Notes: a model not told the origin generated them from the sequence alone. DNA of 64,000 bases from Paenibacillus algorifonticola (GCF_000971975.1 NZ_LAQO01000001.1:372001-436000); one strand, 5' to 3'; counted from the first letter of the stretch, positions 16,661-26,500 are shown. Translations and numbers: made by a program.

Positions 16661-18343
16661 CTACAATCTGCTGAGCAAAAATTTCATCGTAGTGGCCGTA
16701 GTAGGCGCCGCTAATGCATTTTTCGCTTGTACTAAATAGATGATTTCCAGACGATTGTCAAAAGCTTGCACAACGGGAGCTGGAGCATCCACCTCAACTT
16801 CAAGCGTTAGCCCTGGCAGCGTCCAGCGATTGGCCGCAATGCCGCGTGTGTCTACCCCTTGCCCCGTAATTTCAAAATAAAATTCAATGTCTACGGCGGC
16901 ACTGCACTGGACTTCTACCTCAAGCTGGCGTTCATTCACTGCCGCTTCATAATATACACCCCGCAGATGGGTGTTCCAATGCTTGCCGACTTCGCGCCGA
17001 ATGAGACGGAGATCGTATTTATGCCCATCCGCCGTTTTCCAATGAATCGTGGCAGGGTGAAGCTGGCCGTTCGTGTTTTTGCTGCCTGACATTGCACCCA
17101 TCATAATCTCTCTCTCGATCCAGGCTCTCGCTGCACATAAATTTGTATTTGCACCCGGCCGATCCCGCTCGCAAAGTTCCCGGAACGGCTGCTCTACGAG
17201 CCGATTGCGTTGATGCTTAGCAAGCTGCGGAAGCAGCTCCTCCGGTACATCTACGCCTACAAGCGCAATCATAATATCATGCTCCGTCTCGCAGTTTATC
17301 GCGGTAAAATGCTCATAGCCTTTGCCGAGTGCCAAATACAGCATGACGCCCAGCGAGCTGTGGGCGGTCATTTCCATTTCGTAGGCGCGGGCAAACGGGC
17401 CGGAAAGATTTTCGATATAAGGATTATAAAAATCAGCGATGTTGGACCAAAGCCCCTTCTCCATCGCATGGCCGAGCTGCTTGAAGGGTGCCGTCCTTCC
17501 GTACTGCCGCCATAAACCAAGCACCGTCAGATCGACGCCATAATAGGTTGTCGTATTGAATTCGGATAAGGAGCCAAATTCCGTATAACGCGCATGAAGC
17601 TTTTCCGCCTCGCGGTCGGCATGCTCCATCCAGTCGCTACGCTGCAAGCGGTTTCCATAATAATGGACGATAAACGTGTGCATGAGCTCAATATTGGAAT
17701 TCATCGGAACGACATCCGACAAGCGGCGCTCAATGGAGCCGGTAACGGCCTTGATCATCGATTGCTCCATACGCCCGAGCAGCGACTGAGGCAGCTTGCC
17801 TCCGAAATGCTCCAAAATGACTGCAAAAATGCAGCTGATAAACTCCCGCCAGTTCGGATCGTAGCTTTTCCATACCGGAGGCAGCACCTCATCAATAGCC
17901 GCTGTTAGGCGCTCCGTCCATTCCTGCTTCGCTTGCTCGCCTTCGATGCCGCTGGCGAAGCGGTCGGTTATTTTTTCAAATGTTTGCGCCAGAAAATAAG
18001 CATGGCCTGGCCCTAAGCTTTTCCAAGGGTAGTTGCCGGCTGGCGGGTCGATAGACTGCAAAGCGCTTTTGAATGTGCCATGGTAAATTTCATCTGGCGC
18101 ATCGAATTGCAAATCGATAATTTTATGGAGCACTTCGCAAGCGCGCTCTATGTCGCCCGGCTCGCTTCGCAGCAGCAGTCCGAGCGCATAATGTCCACTG
18201 CCCCTCGTGCCGTGCTTGCCATGCTCCTCGCTGTCGCCAATCAGCTTAGCCTTCTCATCATACTTTGAATCCATATAAGCCAGCGCTTGATCAACTAAAT
18301 AACGGCGCTCCTCCGACAACTGGCTCCACTCTTTCAATGCCAT
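16661..18343 (-). CDS. Large cytosolic protein of unknown function, sugar-locus associated
   Basis: 560 residues, no signal peptide. Residues ~1-430 are largely helical with repeated His/Trp/Tyr-rich helices (GTRGSGHYALGLLL, LGPGHAYFLAQTF, NSNIELMHTFIVHYYGNR, SEFNTTTYYGVDL, FYNPYIENLSGPF). From about 445 the rest is beta-rich (HWNTHLRGVYYEAAV onward). This is the layout of (alpha/alpha)-toroid carbohydrate enzymes such as heparinase-like lyases, but I cannot assign a family or catalytic residues. GGGGGAGAAAGGGA precedes the ATG. It is downstream of, and same strand as, an MFS and an oligosaccharide ABC importer, so it probably acts on the imported compound. Confidence 0.8.
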   Translation of the reverse strand: MALKEWSQLSEERRYLVDQALAYMDSKYDEKAKLIGDSEEHGKHGTRGSGHYALGLLLRSEPGDIERACEVLHKIIDLQFDAPDEIYHGTFKSALQSIDPPAGNYPWKSLGPGHAYFLAQTFEKITDRFASGIEGEQAKQEWTERLTAAIDEVLPPVWKSYDPNWREFISCIFAVILEHFGGKLPQSLLGRMEQSMIKAVTGSIERRLSDVVPMNSNIELMHTFIVHYYGNRLQRSDWMEHADREAEKLHARYTEFGSLSEFNTTTYYGVDLTVLGLWRQYGRTAPFKQLGHAMEKGLWSNIADFYNPYIENLSGPFARAYEMEMTAHSSLGVMLYLALGKGYEHFTAINCETEHDIMIALVGVDVPEELLPQLAKHQRNRLVEQPFRELCERDRPGANTNLCAARAWIEREIMMGAMSGSKNTNGQLHPATIHWKTADGHKYDLRLIRREVGKHWNTHLRGVYYEAAVNERQLEVEVQCSAAVDIEFYFEITGQGVDTRGIAANRWTLPGLTLEVEVDAPAPVVQAFDNRLEIIYLVQAKNALAAPTTATTMKFLLSRL

Positions 18344-18397
18344 TCCCTTTCTCCCCCTAAAAGTTCCGCCATTATCTGCTCTGCTTTCATACCTAAA

Positions 18398-19561
18398 TTA
18401 ATGTCCGGGCAAGGAACAGCTCCTTTTATTGACGCCATGTAACAGCAGCAAGCCCATTATAGCACTGACCGTGCAAGCCAGATACATCAATTGTGCGCCA
18501 CCTGCATTGTACAAAAATCCATTAAGCAGGTTGCCAATAATGCCTCCCAGCCCGACAAAAACCATATTAAATACACTTTGTCCGGTCGCTTGCATTTCCT
18601 TGCCCGACACGCTCGCTACATACTCGACCGCTGCGACATAAAAAAGTCCAAACGACAGGCCATGCAAGGCTTGAATGCCGATCATGACAGGAGGATACGG
18701 AAACAGCCATTGCACAGCCCAACGAAGCGCATAGGCGAAAGCGGCAATGACGAGCGTGCGTTCCCTGCCGAGCTTGGCAATAATTTTAGCGGTCAGCAGC
18801 ATCGAAGGCACATTGGTCATCGAAGCGAGCAGCAGCGCAAAGCCGACCATGGAAAAGCTCCCGCCTGCCTCCTGAAAGGAAAGCACAAAAAAGGAATTAT
18901 AGGCGGTCAGCGTCTGATTGACAAAAAAGCAGGCTACGAGAAACCATAGGAAATTGCGGTTGCTGAGCATTTGTTTGAACCCTTCGGTTAAGCTCACCGT
19001 CGTTCGGTAACTATCCGACTTATTCGAGAGCGTCAGCACCATTGCCACTCCAGCCGCACTGAATATAAAAAACGGCAGCCATAGCTGGGTAATGTGAAAA
19101 TAAGATAAATACAAGCCGCCGGCATAACCGCCAAGCGCCGTGCCTAAACTCCCCAGACTGCGAATCGTGCCATAGGAGGTGCGCCCTTCGCGGGCAGCGG
19201 TAACGGCATAGGAATCGGCAATCGGGCTTTGCGTCACGCTGAAAATAATCGACGTTGTATACACGATGACGAGCAGCGCAAATATTTGAACATTGTAAAA
19301 GTAAGCAAGCACCGCGGGCATTCCAATGCTGCATACGAGCACCAGCTTCGTCTGACGATAGCGGTCCACCATATAGCCCCAAAATGGCTGAACAATGATC
19401 GACAACAGCGTGCCCAGCGACATCATCATGCCTACCTGCCCCGCCGACATGCCTTGATGAACGAGCAGCGTCGTTAAATAAGGATTGAACAAACCGCCAG
19501 CAAGCCCTGTAAACAAGTACAAGGCTCGCAGCTTTAGCAGCATTTTTTTCGCGTCATTCAT
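18398..19561 (-). CDS. MFS transporter (LacY/nucleoside-symporter-like group)
   Basis: 387 residues with twelve predicted membrane segments. It has the MFS motif-A-like loop GYMVDRYRQTKLVL after segment 2 and the segment RTSYGTIRSLGSLGTALGGY around residues 135-155, typical of the MFS_1-like subfamily that includes sugar symporters. Located 11 bp after the permease gene and before the 560-residue gene, so probably part of one carbohydrate operon as importer or effluxer of a breakdown product. Confidence 0.88.
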   Translation of the reverse strand: MNDAKKMLLKLRALYLFTGLAGGLFNPYLTTLLVHQGMSAGQVGMMMSLGTLLSIIVQPFWGYMVDRYRQTKLVLVCSIGMPAVLAYFYNVQIFALLVIVYTTSIIFSVTQSPIADSYAVTAAREGRTSYGTIRSLGSLGTALGGYAGGLYLSYFHITQLWLPFFIFSAAGVAMVLTLSNKSDSYRTTVSLTEGFKQMLSNRNFLWFLVACFFVNQTLTAYNSFFVLSFQEAGGSFSMVGFALLLASMTNVPSMLLTAKIIAKLGRERTLVIAAFAYALRWAVQWLFPYPPVMIGIQALHGLSFGLFYVAAVEYVASVSGKEMQATGQSVFNMVFVGLGGIIGNLLNGFLYNAGGAQLMYLACTVSAIMGLLLLHGVNKRSCSLPGH

Positions 19562-19572
19562 GATGAGGTTGA

Positions 19573-20448
19573 TTATCCTTTCACTGCTCCAAGCATGACG
19601 CCGCTAACAAAATAACGCTGCAGCCATGGGTATACGAGCAAAATCGGAACAGTAGCAAAAATAACACTCGCTGATTTCAAGCTTTCTGGCGTAATTTTCG
19701 GTCCGCCGCTGTTGCCTTCAAGGCTGGCCAGCTCGGAAACCATATTGTTCTGAATCATTTGATACAGCTTGAGCTGAACCGGATACAGGTCCGGCTTGGA
19801 AATGTACATGAGCGTATCCTGAAAGCCATTCCAGCGCCCGACGGCGTAAAAGAGGCAAAGCGTCGCCATAACGGGCAGGGAAAGCGGCAATATGATGCGC
19901 ATCAGCGTTCCAAAATGCGAGCTGCCGTCGATTTCAGCCGCTTCCTCCAAGCTTTTCGGAATGCCATTAAAGAAAGAAATCAGAATAATCAGATAAAACG
20001 GGCTAATCAGACCCGGCAGCACAAGCGCCCACACCGTATTGAGCAAATTCAGGTCGCGCACCAGAATATATTCAGGAATAATGCCGCCTGTGAAAAACAT
20101 CGTAATGACGATTAAAATCATAAACAGCTTGCGTCCTTTAAGCTGCGATTTTGTCAACGGATAGGCGGCAACAATCGTCATCGCCATACATAGCGCAGCG
20201 CAAAGCGCCGTCAGAAATACAGTAAAGCCTAAGGACCGAATCATCGTCATATCCGAAAAAACCTTGCCATACGCATCCCAGTTGAACCCGACCGGGAAAA
20301 GGGTCACTTTACCCGATGTAATGGCCAAATTAGAGCTAAGCGACACCGCTATAATATGCAGAAACGGCAAAATACAAACAACCACTGCCAATGCAAGCAA
20401 AACAATATTTACCGTATCAAATACGCGATTTGCCGTACGTTCATTCAT
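19573..20448 (-). CDS. Carbohydrate ABC transporter permease (LplC/YtcP type)
   Basis: 291 residues, six membrane segments, with the binding-protein-dependent permease EAA loop EEAAEIDGSSHFGTLMRIIL at about 182-201. N-terminal FDTVNIVLLALAVVVCILPFLH and C-terminal YFVSGVMLGAVKG are typical of the YtcP/LplC family. GGAGG precedes the ATG by 4 nt. It pairs with the upstream LplB-type permease; the ATPase is not encoded here and is presumably a shared MsmX-like protein. Confidence 0.94.
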   Translation of the reverse strand: MNERTANRVFDTVNIVLLALAVVVCILPFLHIIAVSLSSNLAITSGKVTLFPVGFNWDAYGKVFSDMTMIRSLGFTVFLTALCAALCMAMTIVAAYPLTKSQLKGRKLFMILIVITMFFTGGIIPEYILVRDLNLLNTVWALVLPGLISPFYLIILISFFNGIPKSLEEAAEIDGSSHFGTLMRIILPLSLPVMATLCLFYAVGRWNGFQDTLMYISKPDLYPVQLKLYQMIQNNMVSELASLEGNSGGPKITPESLKSASVIFATVPILLVYPWLQRYFVSGVMLGAVKG

Positions 20449-20474
20449 TGATCCTCCGCACCTTTCCGTAAGAG

Positions 20475-21377
20475 CTATAATATGCTCTCATCTGTTAGTT
20501 TTTTCGATGCATAATTGGCACCCAGCACGAAGATCAGTCCTACAATAGCCTGGAATAAACCGACGACTGTCGCCAGCGTATATTCGCCAGACTGAATACC
20601 GACGCGGTAAACGAAGGTGCTGAGCACATCCGAGTATTCGCGAACGGCCAAATTACCAATAATATACGGCCGTTCAAAGCCTATCGTAATCATATTGCCA
20701 AGATTGATAATGAGCAGCGTTACAATTGTCGTTTTGAGGCCCGGAAGTGTAATATGCCAAATCCGTTTGAAGCGCCCTGCTCCATCAACCTCTGCCGCTT
20801 CGAACAGCTCGCGGTTAATGCCCGTCAAAGCGGCCAAATATAAAATCGTTCCCCAGCCCGCGCTTTGCCACACGCCGGTTGCCAAATACGTAACGAGCCA
20901 ATCCTTTTTATCCGTCAGAAACGGAATCGCATCAAAGCCAAGCGAGCTTAATACATTGTTAATCATGCCGGATTGCGTGCCAAATACTTGATAAACAATG
21001 CCGCCTATAATGACCCATGAGATGAAATGGGGAATATACAAAATCGTTTGCGATATTTTTTTGAACCAGACCCATTTTGCTTCATATAACATGATTGCTA
21101 AAATTAAGGGAGCCGGGAAGGATACTAATAAATCCAAAATATTCAGCATTAACGTATTGCGAAGCGTCAAATAAAAATCCTTCATTTTGAAAACTTCAAC
21201 AAATGCGTCGAATCCAATCCATTCACTGCCCGAAATGCCTTGAAACAGGTTAAAATCCTTGAATGCGATTTGCACGCCCCACATCGGTCCATATTTGAAC
21301 ACCAGAAAATAAAGGAGCGGAAGTGAAATCAGCGCGTAAAGCTGCCAATACCTGCGAAAATAAATGTTTGTGCTCAA
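20475..21377 (-). CDS. Carbohydrate ABC transporter permease (LplB type)
   Basis: 300 residues, six membrane segments, with the EAA loop ELFEAAEVDGAGRFKRIWHI at about 190-209. The N-terminus (YALISLPLLYFLVFKYGPMW) matches the LplB/YteP family that partners YtcP. The start is probably TTG at 21377, with GGGG about 9 nt upstream. It lies between the binding lipoprotein gene and the second permease, the standard order for this importer family. Confidence 0.93.
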   Translation of the reverse strand: MSTNIYFRRYWQLYALISLPLLYFLVFKYGPMWGVQIAFKDFNLFQGISGSEWIGFDAFVEVFKMKDFYLTLRNTLMLNILDLLVSFPAPLILAIMLYEAKWVWFKKISQTILYIPHFISWVIIGGIVYQVFGTQSGMINNVLSSLGFDAIPFLTDKKDWLVTYLATGVWQSAGWGTILYLAALTGINRELFEAAEVDGAGRFKRIWHITLPGLKTTIVTLLIINLGNMITIGFERPYIIGNLAVREYSDVLSTFVYRVGIQSGEYTLATVVGLFQAIVGLIFVLGANYASKKLTDESIL

Positions 21378-21416
21378 TGTTGTTCGCCCCTTCTTTCCTT
21401 CATATGCAGTTGGCGC

Positions 21417-21453
21417 AGAGGGAGCCCCGACTATTTAGGTTCGGCTCGCCTCT
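21417..21453 (-). terminator. Hairpin between binding lipoprotein and permease genes
   Basis: AGAGGGAGCC (21417-21426) pairs with GGCTCGCCTCT (21443-21453) with a one-base bulge, loop 16 nt. No T tract. Its position suggests an mRNA-stabilising or attenuating structure that lets the lipoprotein be made in excess. Confidence 0.5.
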
Positions 21454-21502
21454 GTCCTCCTGCCTTCTACTTGCCTGCCTACCATCCAAAACACACGCTG
21501 CT

Positions 21503-23104
21503 TTACTTCGTTTCTGTGTAAGCTTTCGTACGCTCGTCCATCACTTCCTTGCCGCCACGGGACATGTAATCTTCCAAGGCAGTATCAAAGGTGCTGTCGA
21601 ATTTATCTGGAGCCGCCATCGTTGTTTTAACGATCATTTCATCGAGCTTGCTTTCGAGTGAAGTACCGTATTTCGTTTTGCTCTCGATCGGACGGGCAAA
21701 TTTGACCGGGGCGATCGTATCGGTATCGGCAAATTCCATCGATTGGCGGACGCCTTCCTGGTATTTAGTTGGCATCCCGTAAATGAAGGCTTCTTTATTT
21801 TTCTCGTCGTCGCCTGCGATTCTGCCATTAGCTACGATGACAATATCGCCGAGGTTATAAATTCTGTCTTTCGCTTCCTGCGACGCATTTTCCAGCACGA
21901 CTGGAATGCCATCCTTCAGCTCGTAGTTTTCGCCTACAACGCCGTTTTGCATATCGATTAGAACATTGGTCGAGGACATCCAATCCAAATATTTAATCGC
22001 TTCCGCAGCATGCTTGCTTGATTTAGGAATCATGATGTAAAGGCCGTTGGAAGCATATTCCGGTTTTGCATGCAGTCCTTCCGCATTCGTATACGTATCA
22101 ATTGGAGAGAGAACAGCTTTCGGGTTGTTCGCCTGCAGGTTCTCATACGCAGCATCGTTATAATAGATATTGTCATAGTCATCGCTGAACATGCCGATTT
22201 TACCGCTTTGAATGTCCTGCGTCAGCTGTTTCTTATCTTGGTCAAGCCCAAAGTCCTTGCTCATCAGCCCTTCATTATACAGCTTGTTCATAAAGCGCAG
22301 GCCTTCCTTAAAGCCCGGAAGCACTGGCAAATAATCGCGGTTAGCCAGCTGCTCATCCGTTGTCAGGCTGTTTTGCGGCTGAACGAATGACCAGAGCAAT
22401 GGCTCCAGCTGTCCAGGCTCAATGGTCATGCCGAGTGGAATGACGCTGCCTCCTGTTTCACCTGGGTCCTTCTCTTTGAACGCTTTAAGCGTTTCGTAAA
22501 GCTCGTCCGTTGTCGCCGGCATTGGCATGCCCAGCGCATCCAGCCAATCTTGACGAATCCACGAGGAATATCTTGCCGTTATCGTTCTTTTGCCCGGAAT
22601 GGCAAATTGCTTTCCTTCTACTTGTCCATATTCCAGCGTATCGTCGCCCAGAAACGTCTTAAGATTTTGTCCGTGCTCATTTAATAAATCCGTCAAATCC
22701 GTGAGGCCGCCTTGCTCGGCATAACGCTCGAATGTCGCTTGATCATACGTAAATACGATATCCGGCACATCATCGCCGCTTGCCATGAGTACATTCAGCT
22801 TGGCAATTTCCTCTGAACGGGGAATCGGTACGAATTGAACATCAATGTTGTTCGGTTTGCTGAAGTTGTCTATCACGTAACGGGTCAAATAGCTGTCTGT
22901 AATCGTGTAACCCTGCGGTGTATTGCCGCGATCGAAAATTTCTACTTTTAATGAAGAAGCTGCTGCGCCTGCATTCGAGCTTGAGCTTGAGCTTGCGCTA
23001 GGTGTTTCTCCGCCTCCGTTTGAACAGCCCGTAACCAGTACAGTTAATGTGAACGTACCCGCCATCCATTTTCTAACCGCCATTTTACTTTTGCTACGCT
23101 TCAT
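21503..23104 (-). CDS. Extracellular sugar-binding lipoprotein of the LplA/YtcQ type
   Basis: 533 residues. Lipobox VTGC with C27, then a Ser/Ala linker and a type-I-like periplasmic-binding fold (KVEIFDRGNTPQGYTITDSY, FSDDYDNIYYNDAAYENL, LDWMSS, TKYQEGVRQSMEFADTD). Length and sequence fit the YtcQ/LplA family that feeds LplB-YtcP permeases with oligo- or polysaccharide fragments. I use the ATG at 23104 because the lipoprotein signal begins there; the frame is open 69 codons further upstream but reads through intergenic sequence. First gene of the importer operon, downstream of the AraC sensor-regulator gene. Confidence 0.93.
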   Translation of the reverse strand: MKRSKSKMAVRKWMAGTFTLTVLVTGCSNGGGETPSASSSSSSNAGAAASSLKVEIFDRGNTPQGYTITDSYLTRYVIDNFSKPNNIDVQFVPIPRSEEIAKLNVLMASGDDVPDIVFTYDQATFERYAEQGGLTDLTDLLNEHGQNLKTFLGDDTLEYGQVEGKQFAIPGKRTITARYSSWIRQDWLDALGMPMPATTDELYETLKAFKEKDPGETGGSVIPLGMTIEPGQLEPLLWSFVQPQNSLTTDEQLANRDYLPVLPGFKEGLRFMNKLYNEGLMSKDFGLDQDKKQLTQDIQSGKIGMFSDDYDNIYYNDAAYENLQANNPKAVLSPIDTYTNAEGLHAKPEYASNGLYIMIPKSSKHAAEAIKYLDWMSSTNVLIDMQNGVVGENYELKDGIPVVLENASQEAKDRIYNLGDIVIVANGRIAGDDEKNKEAFIYGMPTKYQEGVRQSMEFADTDTIAPVKFARPIESKTKYGTSLESKLDEMIVKTTMAAPDKFDSTFDTALEDYMSRGGKEVMDERTKAYTETK

Positions 23105-23236
23105 TTGTTCACAGCCCCTTTTTGTTCGGTTTGCCCCGCCTGCAGAGGTGAGCTTTCCTAACCTCTCACTGACGACGCCGCTTTTGGAGATGAGCCAAGT
23201 ATGACATGATGACAGGAAATCTGACAATAAACAGAA

Positions 23237-23329
23237 TTCCACCTCAAAAATCAGGTGGAAAATCGTCGTAAATCCCCTGTTTTCGCTATGTGACGCTATT
23301 CCTGTAAACATACCTTTTTCCGAATAGCG
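23237..23329. promoter_or_regulatory. Inverted repeats in the leader of the sugar importer operon
   Basis: Two repeats lie upstream of the lipoprotein gene: TTCCACCT (23237-23244) / AGGTGGAA (23253-23260), and CGCTATTC (23294-23301) / GAATAGCG (23322-23329). They are candidate operators for the adjacent AraC regulator or leader structures. The 327-bp gap 23105-23431 contains these, a terminator and no gene. Confidence 0.4.
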
Positions 23330-23382
23330 TTATATTAGTCGAACAATGAAAGGAAAAGAGCTGTACAATTTGTAATTACGCC

Positions 23383-23420
23383 AAACAAAAAGGCCCCCGA
23401 AAGGACTCGGGAGCCGCCTT
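23383..23420 (-). terminator. Terminator after the AraC sensor-regulator gene
   Basis: Minus-strand GC-rich stem (AAGGC..CTCCCGA against TCGGGGGCCTT) followed by TTTTTGTTT, 12 bp after the stop at 23432. Confidence 0.8.
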
Positions 23421-23431
23421 GCAACCAAAGC

Positions 23432-25696
23432 CTATTCATTTGCATGTTCCGGCTTCATTTCGTATTTTCTATAGTCTCCTGGCGTCACACCGACTATTCT
23501 TTTAAACACTCGGCCAAAGGTAACCGAATTCGCGTAGCCGACCTGCAAGGCAATTTGCTGAATGACCTCGTCGGTTTGGCTCAGCAAATTTTGGGCATGC
23601 ACAATACGCAGCTGGGCCAAAAAATCGACGAATTTTGTATTAAACTCTTCCTTGAACAAATGACTCGCATATTTCGCAGACACTTGGAACCGATCGCTCA
23701 ATATTGTAAGGGACAGATCGGGATTCGTGTAATGCTCTTCAATGTAAGCTTTCATCTCACTTATCATCGCTCGATAGCTTTTATTTTCATTAGTCGACAC
23801 ATATACTCGGTAAACCTCATTCATCATTTCCAGCAGCAAAGCTTCCATCTCGGGCAGCCGCTTCGCTTTATCCAGCTCCACACGCCACTGCCTCGCCTGC
23901 TCGCCAACAAAATAATCCTTCAGCTTGTCGGACAAGTCCATCAGCTCTCTGCCCAGCATTTGGCGCAGCCAATGGATGAGCATGCGAATGTCATGATCCG
24001 CAAGCAGCTCGGAGCCGACCATTTGAAACAGCGTGTGCACTTGCTCCCGCCATTCCTGATTGGTCAAGCGAAACATTTTCACAATACCAGCCATGATCGG
24101 GAAATATTTATAGGACTCCATATGTGGCTGCAATGGCACATCCGAGCCGAATACCATCTCATTTTCACCAAGTGCTAAGACATACTGCAGTGCCGATCCC
24201 GCAGATTGAAAAGATTCCTTCAAATTCAGCTGGCTGTCCAGGCTGGTTACAATGCCAATGCCAAATCGCATCGTCAGCTCAAACTGGCTCGCCGCCCACT
24301 GATGAATGCTTTTGACAGTCAAACGCAGCTGTTCATTAAAGCTTTCCGCATCTACATCCTCATCTGGACCGCTCGTAAAAATAATGCCCAGCTGGTTGCC
24401 GCTTATCCACTCCGCCCAGCCATCCAGCTCCCTCTCCCGCGCAAGCTCTTGAAAAAGATTCATCAGCGTCAAACGGAATGTTTGCTGATCCTGATGGGAA
24501 AAATCGCCGTAATAGGCGTCAAAATCATGCATTTCCGCAATGACGACTGCGGCGTGCACGGCATGCTCAGAGGCTTGCAGCACAGCCAGTGACTGGCATT
24601 TTTCCATTGCCTCTCCTTGAGCGCTTCCTTCCATTAAATCCATAAAAAATTGCCGCCTGCGTATAAGCAAATTTTCATGATGCTGCTGCTCATAATCCGC
24701 TGTCTGTTGAATAAGCTGCTCCAGCGCATAGTCGATTAAGGCCAGCTCGTCTCTGGTTGTCACATCGGACGAACGGGCTGGAAGCGCCTGAATACGGCTC
24801 ATCATCACTTGAATAGGCTTATAGTTTTTGCGCGTAATATAGATGATGTAGAGGACGGCTAACAATAAGGTAGCCAGCCCGATTATAATCCATACATAGG
24901 AAATGACCGATACCCAGGCGAACAGTTGTCCTGCCCGCAAGCCGCTGCTGAAGGTCCAGCCCAGCTTTGGAGACACTAGCGTCGTTAACACATTGCCTTT
25001 CTCGTCAATACTCCCCATCCCTAAATTGCCTTTTGGAAAAATAGTTTCGCCTTCCTTGCCCGTCACATGAAGAAAGGAAACATTGCTGCGCGTCATATCA
25101 TCGATCATCCGGCCTAAAGGATAAGCGCCCAGATTAATGACCAGAATCCCTTCCTGGCCGAAGGGAAGCGGCAAGCGCTTATGCATGCTGATTACTTCCT
25201 CTGGCTTATCGGACTCCAGCAGCTTAAAGGAGCGAATTTGCGACCAGCCTTGAAAAGTTGGTTCATCCAGCGCCTGCTCCAAATAAGCGCGATCAGCAAA
25301 CACCTCTTGCGTCGTAAATCCATATTTACTAACGATACGCTGATCGGACAGACGGTATATATACATAGAATCAAGCAGCTCATTGTTGCTTTCCAAAGCC
25401 CATAGCTTTTTGGCGAGCTCCATAAATTCGGGACTGCCCTTCTCCACATCGCCTGCGAGAAATTGTCCGTAAATCGGGTCATTTTCCATTTGACGCAATA
25501 TTTCCATTTCCACTTGATTGACCGCTCTGTCGAGACTATCGACGACATAGGAAGTGGAAATGCGGCCCGCCTTCTCGGTTTCATTCCGGGAAATCTCATT
25601 CACAATCAGGAAGGAGAGGAAGATAACGATAGATATCGTTAAAATAAAAATCGGAAAATAAGAAAAAAGCAATCTGCGATACCAATTTTTTGACAT
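23432..25696 (-). CDS. Membrane-sensor AraC-family transcriptional regulator
   Basis: 754 residues. Membrane segment ~10-32, an extracytoplasmic sensor of about 250 residues (Cache-like; LESNNELLDSMYIYRLSDQR), a second membrane segment ~280-305, a cytosolic linker of about 330 residues, and a C-terminal AraC domain with two helix-turn-helices (LSLTILSDRFQVSAKYASHL; EVIQQIALQVGYANSVTFGRVF; PGDYRKY). This architecture occurs next to LplB/YtcP importers in paenibacilli and senses the sugar outside the cell. The ATG at 25696 has GGAG 8 nt upstream. It precedes the importer genes on the same strand. Confidence 0.92.
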   Translation of the reverse strand: MSKNWYRRLLFSYFPIFILTISIVIFLSFLIVNEISRNETEKAGRISTSYVVDSLDRAVNQVEMEILRQMENDPIYGQFLAGDVEKGSPEFMELAKKLWALESNNELLDSMYIYRLSDQRIVSKYGFTTQEVFADRAYLEQALDEPTFQGWSQIRSFKLLESDKPEEVISMHKRLPLPFGQEGILVINLGAYPLGRMIDDMTRSNVSFLHVTGKEGETIFPKGNLGMGSIDEKGNVLTTLVSPKLGWTFSSGLRAGQLFAWVSVISYVWIIIGLATLLLAVLYIIYITRKNYKPIQVMMSRIQALPARSSDVTTRDELALIDYALEQLIQQTADYEQQHHENLLIRRRQFFMDLMEGSAQGEAMEKCQSLAVLQASEHAVHAAVVIAEMHDFDAYYGDFSHQDQQTFRLTLMNLFQELARERELDGWAEWISGNQLGIIFTSGPDEDVDAESFNEQLRLTVKSIHQWAASQFELTMRFGIGIVTSLDSQLNLKESFQSAGSALQYVLALGENEMVFGSDVPLQPHMESYKYFPIMAGIVKMFRLTNQEWREQVHTLFQMVGSELLADHDIRMLIHWLRQMLGRELMDLSDKLKDYFVGEQARQWRVELDKAKRLPEMEALLLEMMNEVYRVYVSTNENKSYRAMISEMKAYIEEHYTNPDLSLTILSDRFQVSAKYASHLFKEEFNTKFVDFLAQLRIVHAQNLLSQTDEVIQQIALQVGYANSVTFGRVFKRIVGVTPGDYRKYEMKPEHANE

Positions 25697-25880
25697 AAAC
25701 CTCACTCCAAATCTGACAGCATCGAAATTGCCAGGCGATTATTCATTATGAACACTCTTTTAATGATAGCTTTTCTAACATTGTATCAGATATATCGAGA
25801 AAACAAAGCTTAATTCAAAAAAAGATGGCAGGAAAACCCTTACATTTGCAATGTGTAAGCTCTATAAATGAACAAAGAAA

Positions 25881-25925
25881 AAAAGAGAAAGTGAGGGGCT
25901 TCGGCAAGCCCCTCACTTTCCCTTT
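25881..25925. terminator. Bidirectional terminator with 15-bp perfect stem
   Basis: GAAAGTGAGGGGCTT (25887-25901) and its exact complement (25906-25920), loop CGGC. The minus-strand 3' side is T-rich (complement of the A-rich run before 25887), fitting termination of the VOC gene transcript. Confidence 0.92.
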
Positions 25926-25946
25926 TAATCGTACCCCTGCTTCAAC

Positions 25947-26420
25947 TTACTCGTTATATGCCTGTTTCAACTTCGCGATGTCGATTTTGTCCATCATCAG
26001 CATCGCCTGCATGACTTTCGCCGCTTTCTCACGATCGCCGTCTTGCAGCAGCGCACCAAGCGTCGTCGGTATGATTTGCCAGGATAGCCCAAACTTATCC
26101 TTCAGCCATCCGCATCTCGATCCCTCTCCGCCCCCAGCGGTCAGCTTGTCCCACAGCTCATCGACTTCCGCTTGTGTCTCGCAGCTGACGAATAGGGAAA
26201 TTGCCGGGTTGAAGTTAAAATGCGGTCCTCCATTCAAAGCCATAAATTGCTGCCCTTCCAGTTGAAAAGTGGCCGTCATTAACTCGCCCACTGGACCAGG
26301 TCCGCCCTCTCCGTAACGCGACTCATGAATCATTTTCGCATCCTTGAAAATCGAATAATAAAACGCGATAGCCTCTTCGGCGTTGTCATTGAACCATAAA
26401 AACGGGGTGATTTTTTGCAT
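25947..26420 (-). CDS. VOC-superfamily PhnB-like protein
   Basis: 157 residues of the glyoxalase/bleomycin-resistance (VOC) fold, subgroup PhnB / 3-demethylubiquinone methyltransferase-like: FLWFNDNAEEAIAFYYSIF, then a second half with SLFVSCETQAEVDELWDKL and CGWLKDKFGLSWQIIPTTL. Cytosolic; substrate not predictable, and many members are of unknown role. AAAGGAG lies 8 nt before the ATG. Single gene between the AraC regulator and ureH. Confidence 0.92.
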   Translation of the reverse strand: MQKITPFLWFNDNAEEAIAFYYSIFKDAKMIHESRYGEGGPGPVGELMTATFQLEGQQFMALNGGPHFNFNPAISLFVSCETQAEVDELWDKLTAGGGEGSRCGWLKDKFGLSWQIIPTTLGALLQDGDREKAAKVMQAMLMMDKIDIAKLKQAYNE

Positions 26421-26500
26421 GGTGGTCGCTCCTTTATTTGCTCCAGGTCACCGATCAGGAACTTAGATCAACATTCCGTCTGATATAATCTTTCAATTAA

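Noticed and set aside
21503..23311. 602-residue version of the sugar-binding lipoprotein
   Set aside because: The extra 69 N-terminal residues read through the leader inverted repeat and precede a normal lipoprotein signal; start set at 23104.
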